A stretch of 14,656 nt of DNA from DATDCV01 sp036524155 (GTDB lineage: Bacteria > Verrucomicrobiota > Verrucomicrobiia > Limisphaerales > UBA8199): the NCBI GenBank assembly GCA_036524155.1, contig DATDCV010000219.1, positions 1-14,656 of the forward strand, given 5' to 3'. Every line of letters starts with the position of its first letter. The stretch's first letter is position 1. The position numbers were made by a program, and so were the translations under genes. The notes below the pieces were generated by a model that saw nothing but the letters and a program-made list of their open reading frames with translations, was not told the origin of the DNA and did not search any database. This document shows positions 12,523-14,656 of the stretch, piece after piece.

Positions 12523-13560
12523 ATGCGACGTTTTTTCTCCTTGCTTTGCGTTGGAGTTGGCTGGTGCTTTGGGCCATTCTCCACCTGCCTCGGCCAAGTC
12601 CCGGCAGTTCCCGCACTCAGCAACCTGCTGGCCGGCAGTTTCACCTGGACCGTAGCCTCGCCGCTCGCTTCGCCGGCGAGCCGCCCAGCCGATCCTTGCA
12701 TGTCGGTCAAAGACCCGTCGATTGTCCAATTCGACGGGCGTTGGCACATCTTTTCAACGATTCGGAGCAAAGTCCGCACGCACCAGATCGAATATATCTC
12801 CTTTGCCGACTGGAAGGATGCCAACTCGGCGAATCGGCACGTGCTGAAATGCTGCGACGGTTATTTCTGCGCGCCCCAGGTGTTCCGATTTTCCCGCGAC
12901 GGGAGGTGGTACCTGGTTTACCAGGCCCCCGACGAGACGAAGAAGGAAATACGCCCCGTGTATTCTACCACCACGAACCTTGTGGACCCGTATTCGTGGG
13001 GCAAACCGATTCCGTTCTACGCCCAGAGACCGGCCAATGTGAAGGGCTGGATCGATTTCTGGGTTATAGCCGACGATGCGAAGGCCTACCTGTTTTTCAC
13101 GTCGTTGGATGGCCGGATGTGGCGCGCGGAGACCAAACTAGCGGATTTTCCGGGCGGGTGGGGCGAGCCCAAAGTGGTTCTACAGGCTGACATTCTTGAA
13201 GCTGCTCACGTCTACGCGCTCAAGGGGTTGAAGAAATACCTGGCGTTGATCGAAGCGCAAGCGGATGGGCGGCGATACTACAAAGCCTACATCTCGGATT
13301 CGCTGGATGGTTCCTGGCAAGGGTTGGCGGACACCCGCCAAAAACCGTTCGCCAGCCCTGTCAACGTGCGCGACACCGCGGCCCACTGGACCGATTCCTT
13401 CAGCCACGGAGAATTGTTGCGCGAAGGCTGCGACGAAAAACTCGAGGTTAATCCAAACCGACTCCGCTTCCTGTTCCAAGGCGTGAGCGACGAGCGGAGG
13501 CAGGGCAAGGCTTACGGTGAGATTCCGTGGCAGTTGGGACTCCTGGAGCCGGGAGAGTAG
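12523..13560 (+). CDS. Secreted GH62-family alpha-L-arabinofuranosidase (putative)
   Basis: The product is 345 residues. The N-terminus (MRRFFSLLCVGVGWCFGPFS, then TCLGQ) is a plausible Sec signal peptide. The rest resembles a single five-bladed beta-propeller GH62 domain, which removes arabinofuranosyl side chains from arabinoxylan. Family landmarks: KDPSIVQFDGRWHIFST (63-79), WIDFWVIADDAKAYLFFTSLDGRMWRAET (176-204), LEAAHVYALKGLKKYLALIEA (225-245), HWTDSFSHGEL (288-298), LRFLFQG. Likely catalytic residues by analogy are D64 (base), D178 (pKa modulator) and E226 (acid). It follows the ribosomal terminator by 70 bp, so it should have its own promoter, but I found no convincing -35/-10. A related GH43-like function cannot be excluded; no carbohydrate-binding module is attached. 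Confidence 0.88.
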   Translation: MRRFFSLLCVGVGWCFGPFSTCLGQVPAVPALSNLLAGSFTWTVASPLASPASRPADPCMSVKDPSIVQFDGRWHIFSTIRSKVRTHQIEYISFADWKDANSANRHVLKCCDGYFCAPQVFRFSRDGRWYLVYQAPDETKKEIRPVYSTTTNLVDPYSWGKPIPFYAQRPANVKGWIDFWVIADDAKAYLFFTSLDGRMWRAETKLADFPGGWGEPKVVLQADILEAAHVYALKGLKKYLALIEAQADGRRYYKAYISDSLDGSWQGLADTRQKPFASPVNVRDTAAHWTDSFSHGELLREGCDEKLEVNPNRLRFLFQGVSDERRQGKAYGEIPWQLGLLEPGE

Positions 13561-13696
13561 CGTTCGGTGGCGGAGGGTCCGGTTGGTTCCCAAATGCGCG
13601 GCCGGATCAGCGTGAACAACCTATCCCCCATGCAAAAGCCGCTTCCGGTCTGTCGCAGCGGGCTGGATCAGCTTGGTTTCCTGGCGGAAAGCAACA

Positions 13697-13731
13697 GGAA
13701 AAGAATAAGGCGCTGGCATAACACCAGCGCC
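13697..13731 (-). terminator. Minus-strand intrinsic terminator in convergent gap
   Basis: Read on the minus strand: GGCGCTGG, loop TGTTATG, CCAGCGCC (perfect 8-bp stem, 13731-13709), followed by the T-rich TTATTCTTTTCC. This fits a terminator for the minus-strand gene ending at 13840. On the + strand the stem is followed by CTTGAG and would be weaker, so it serves the GH62 gene less convincingly. Confidence 0.6.
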
Positions 13732-13756
13732 CTTGAGAATACTTCGGCCGGGCCTA

Positions 13757-13855
13757 TTAAAACAACGAGCTTTCCACGACGCCGCGGGGGACGTGGCTGA
13801 AGGCAGCCTTGTCGCCGCGCGGGGCGGAAAGAACGATAATTAAGGCGCGACCCAT
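13757..13855 (-). CDS. Possible 32-residue small ORF overlapping the 3' end of the secreted-protein gene
   Basis: An ATG at 13855-13853 opens a 32-codon frame (MGRALIIVLSAPRGDKAAFS, then HVPRGVVESSLF) ending in TAA at 13757. It overlaps the last 16 nt of the upstream minus-strand gene in another frame and stops 26 nt before the minus-strand terminator stem. Most third codon positions are G or C, as in real genes here. I recognise no family and see no Shine-Dalgarno, since upstream sequence is coding. It may instead be an old frameshifted tail of the upstream protein or chance in GC-rich DNA. Confidence 0.25.
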   Translation of the reverse strand: MGRALIIVLSAPRGDKAAFSHVPRGVVESSLF

Positions 13856-14656
13856 TTCAGGCGGAAGAACGACGCTCCGGTGCCCATGGGGAGGCTGGCC
13901 GGGGAATTCGTTGCTCCGGAGACGTCTGAGTAGGGACCCGCGACGGAAGCGGCTTTCTGAAGCTGAGCGTAGCCTTGCCCGGTCCAGGCACCCCAGATCA
14001 GGCTGGCGTCGGTTCCGGAGATGCTGATAGCCAGCGGCGGAAGTCCGTCGTAAATGCGTTCGACTTTGAAGTTGTCGATTACGAGGGCGTTATCGGCGTC
14101 GTAGCCCCAATCTGTCGCCGAGGCGGCATTCTCGATCTGCCATTGAGTGCGCAGGGCATTGACTTTGTTGTAGTTGGCGGTGAAGTTGGCTTTTGAGCCA
14201 GACCCAACCGACCCCTTGTCGAGGGTGTAGGTAAACGTTTGCCAGTTGGTTTCAACTCCGGAAAACTGGAAATCCAGTCGGGCGAGCAGGTCGCCATCGG
14301 TGTCCGAGTCGGGCGGTTGGAGGGTATCGTCGGGAGAGTCCACGAAGAGCTGCAGCGTGCTACTCGTCGAGGTTTTCCCTTCCGCGAGGCCTTGAACCCG
14401 GGCATCGAAGCTGATCCGGTACGACGCCAGATTGGGAGAAGTGAAGTGGCTGTAATCAAGGGGGCCGCCACCGCCCATGCCGCCGCCTGCCCACTGCGGA
14501 GGAGTGGCTGCCAAGGCGCTATTGTCCATTTGCAGGATCCAGGCATTGCTGCCGCCCACTCCCCAGCCGGCCGCATAACGATCCATGGTGAAGGTCGGGA
14601 GAAGAGAGTTCTGCGACCAGTTGTAGGCTCCGTACGCGTACCACAGATCCTTGTCG
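13840..14656 (-). CDS. Secreted beta-sandwich surface protein, C-terminal part (partial)
   Basis: The minus-strand frame is open from the window edge to TAA at 13840-13842, giving 271 residues. It has no stop before the internal ATG at 14586, so the gene extends beyond the window. The first 200 or so residues resemble a galactose-binding/concanavalin-like beta-sandwich (AWILQMDNSAL, YRISFDARVQGL, NWQTFTYTLDKGS, ALVIDNFKVERI), with a Gly-rich loop and a DSDTDGD acidic stretch that could bind calcium. The last 63 residues (ISISGTDASLIWGAWTGQGY, LQKAASVAGPYSDVSGA, FFRLKWVAP) form a small beta module of the type seen at the ends of verrucomicrobial extracellular proteins. Substrate and function are unknown. 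It converges on the GH62 gene. Confidence 0.75.
   Translation of the reverse strand, partial: DKDLWYAYGAYNWSQNSLLPTFTMDRYAAGWGVGGSNAWILQMDNSALAATPPQWAGGGMGGGGPLDYSHFTSPNLASYRISFDARVQGLAEGKTSTSSTLQLFVDSPDDTLQPPDSDTDGDLLARLDFQFSGVETNWQTFTYTLDKGSVGSGSKANFTANYNKVNALRTQWQIENAASATDWGYDADNALVIDNFKVERIYDGLPPLAISISGTDASLIWGAWTGQGYAQLQKAASVAGPYSDVSGATNSPASLPMGTGASFFRLKWVAP

Noticed and set aside
12333..13190. 285-codon + strand frame overlapping rplQ end and GH62 gene
   Set aside because: It crosses the strong terminator and overlaps the GH62 frame, which has clear family motifs and a signal peptide.
13567..13800. 77-codon + strand frame downstream of the GH62 gene
   Set aside because: No Shine-Dalgarno, no recognisable features, and it runs through the minus-strand terminator hairpin.
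1..14656. CRISPR array, tRNA or rRNA genes, insertion sequence or phage genes
   Set aside because: None was recognised: the periodic arrays have 7-8-nt units without spacers, and no cloverleaf, transposase or integrase sequence was seen.

Overview
The window is a long stretch of the bacterial S10-spc-alpha ribosomal protein cluster on the + strand, running without rearrangement from the 3' end of rplV to rplQ (about 1-12400). It is followed by a clear intrinsic terminator and then two genes unrelated to translation. GC content is high, most coding regions are GC3-rich, and the r-protein genes are tightly packed. I infer a verrucomicrobial (Pedosphaera/Limisphaera-like) or other PVC-group bacterium. 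The reasons are the gene order secY-map-infA-rpmJ-rpsM-rpsK-rpsD-rpoA-rplQ, the lack of rpmD, the many alanine/proline-rich r-protein tails, and a partial secreted protein whose C-terminal module (GYAQLQKA...GPYSDVSGA...FFRLK) resembles one I associate with verrucomicrobial surface proteins. No 16S or other decisive marker is present, so this assignment is moderate.

Layout. 1-150: end of rplV. 260-6229: rpsC, rplP, rpmC, rpsQ, rplN, rplX, rplE, rpsN, rpsH, rplF, rplR, rpsE, rplO, which are core parts of both subunits. 6310-8742: secY, map (methionine aminopeptidase) and infA (IF-1), covering protein export, N-terminal methionine removal and initiation. 8795-12397: rpmJ, rpsM, rpsK, rpsD, rpoA, rplQ. 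12425-12452: terminator closing the cluster. 12523-13560: a secreted GH62-type alpha-L-arabinofuranosidase. 13561-13839: convergent intergenic region with a minus-strand terminator and a possible 32-codon ORF. 13840-14656: the 3' part of a secreted beta-sandwich protein on the minus strand, cut by the window edge.

The main unexpected signal is in the spacers, not the genes. Several gaps inside the operon are built from degenerate 7- or 8-nt units. Two of them (162-248 before rpsC and 10685-10741 before rpoA) share an architecture: GGAT-type 8-mers on the + strand, then the same 8-mers inverted, so each can fold into a long imperfect hairpin. A third spacer (3362-3389) carries a 21-nt exact inverted copy of part of the first. 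Other spacers (1949-1983, 8925-8957, 10033-10060) show different 7-8-nt periodic units. This suggests a dispersed family of short periodic intergenic repeats that has settled in the gaps of an essential operon. Other points of interest are the 88-residue N-terminal extension on S11, extensions on S5, S17, L5 and L17, a divergent IF-1 whose gene overlaps map, and poor Shine-Dalgarno signals at about half the starts.
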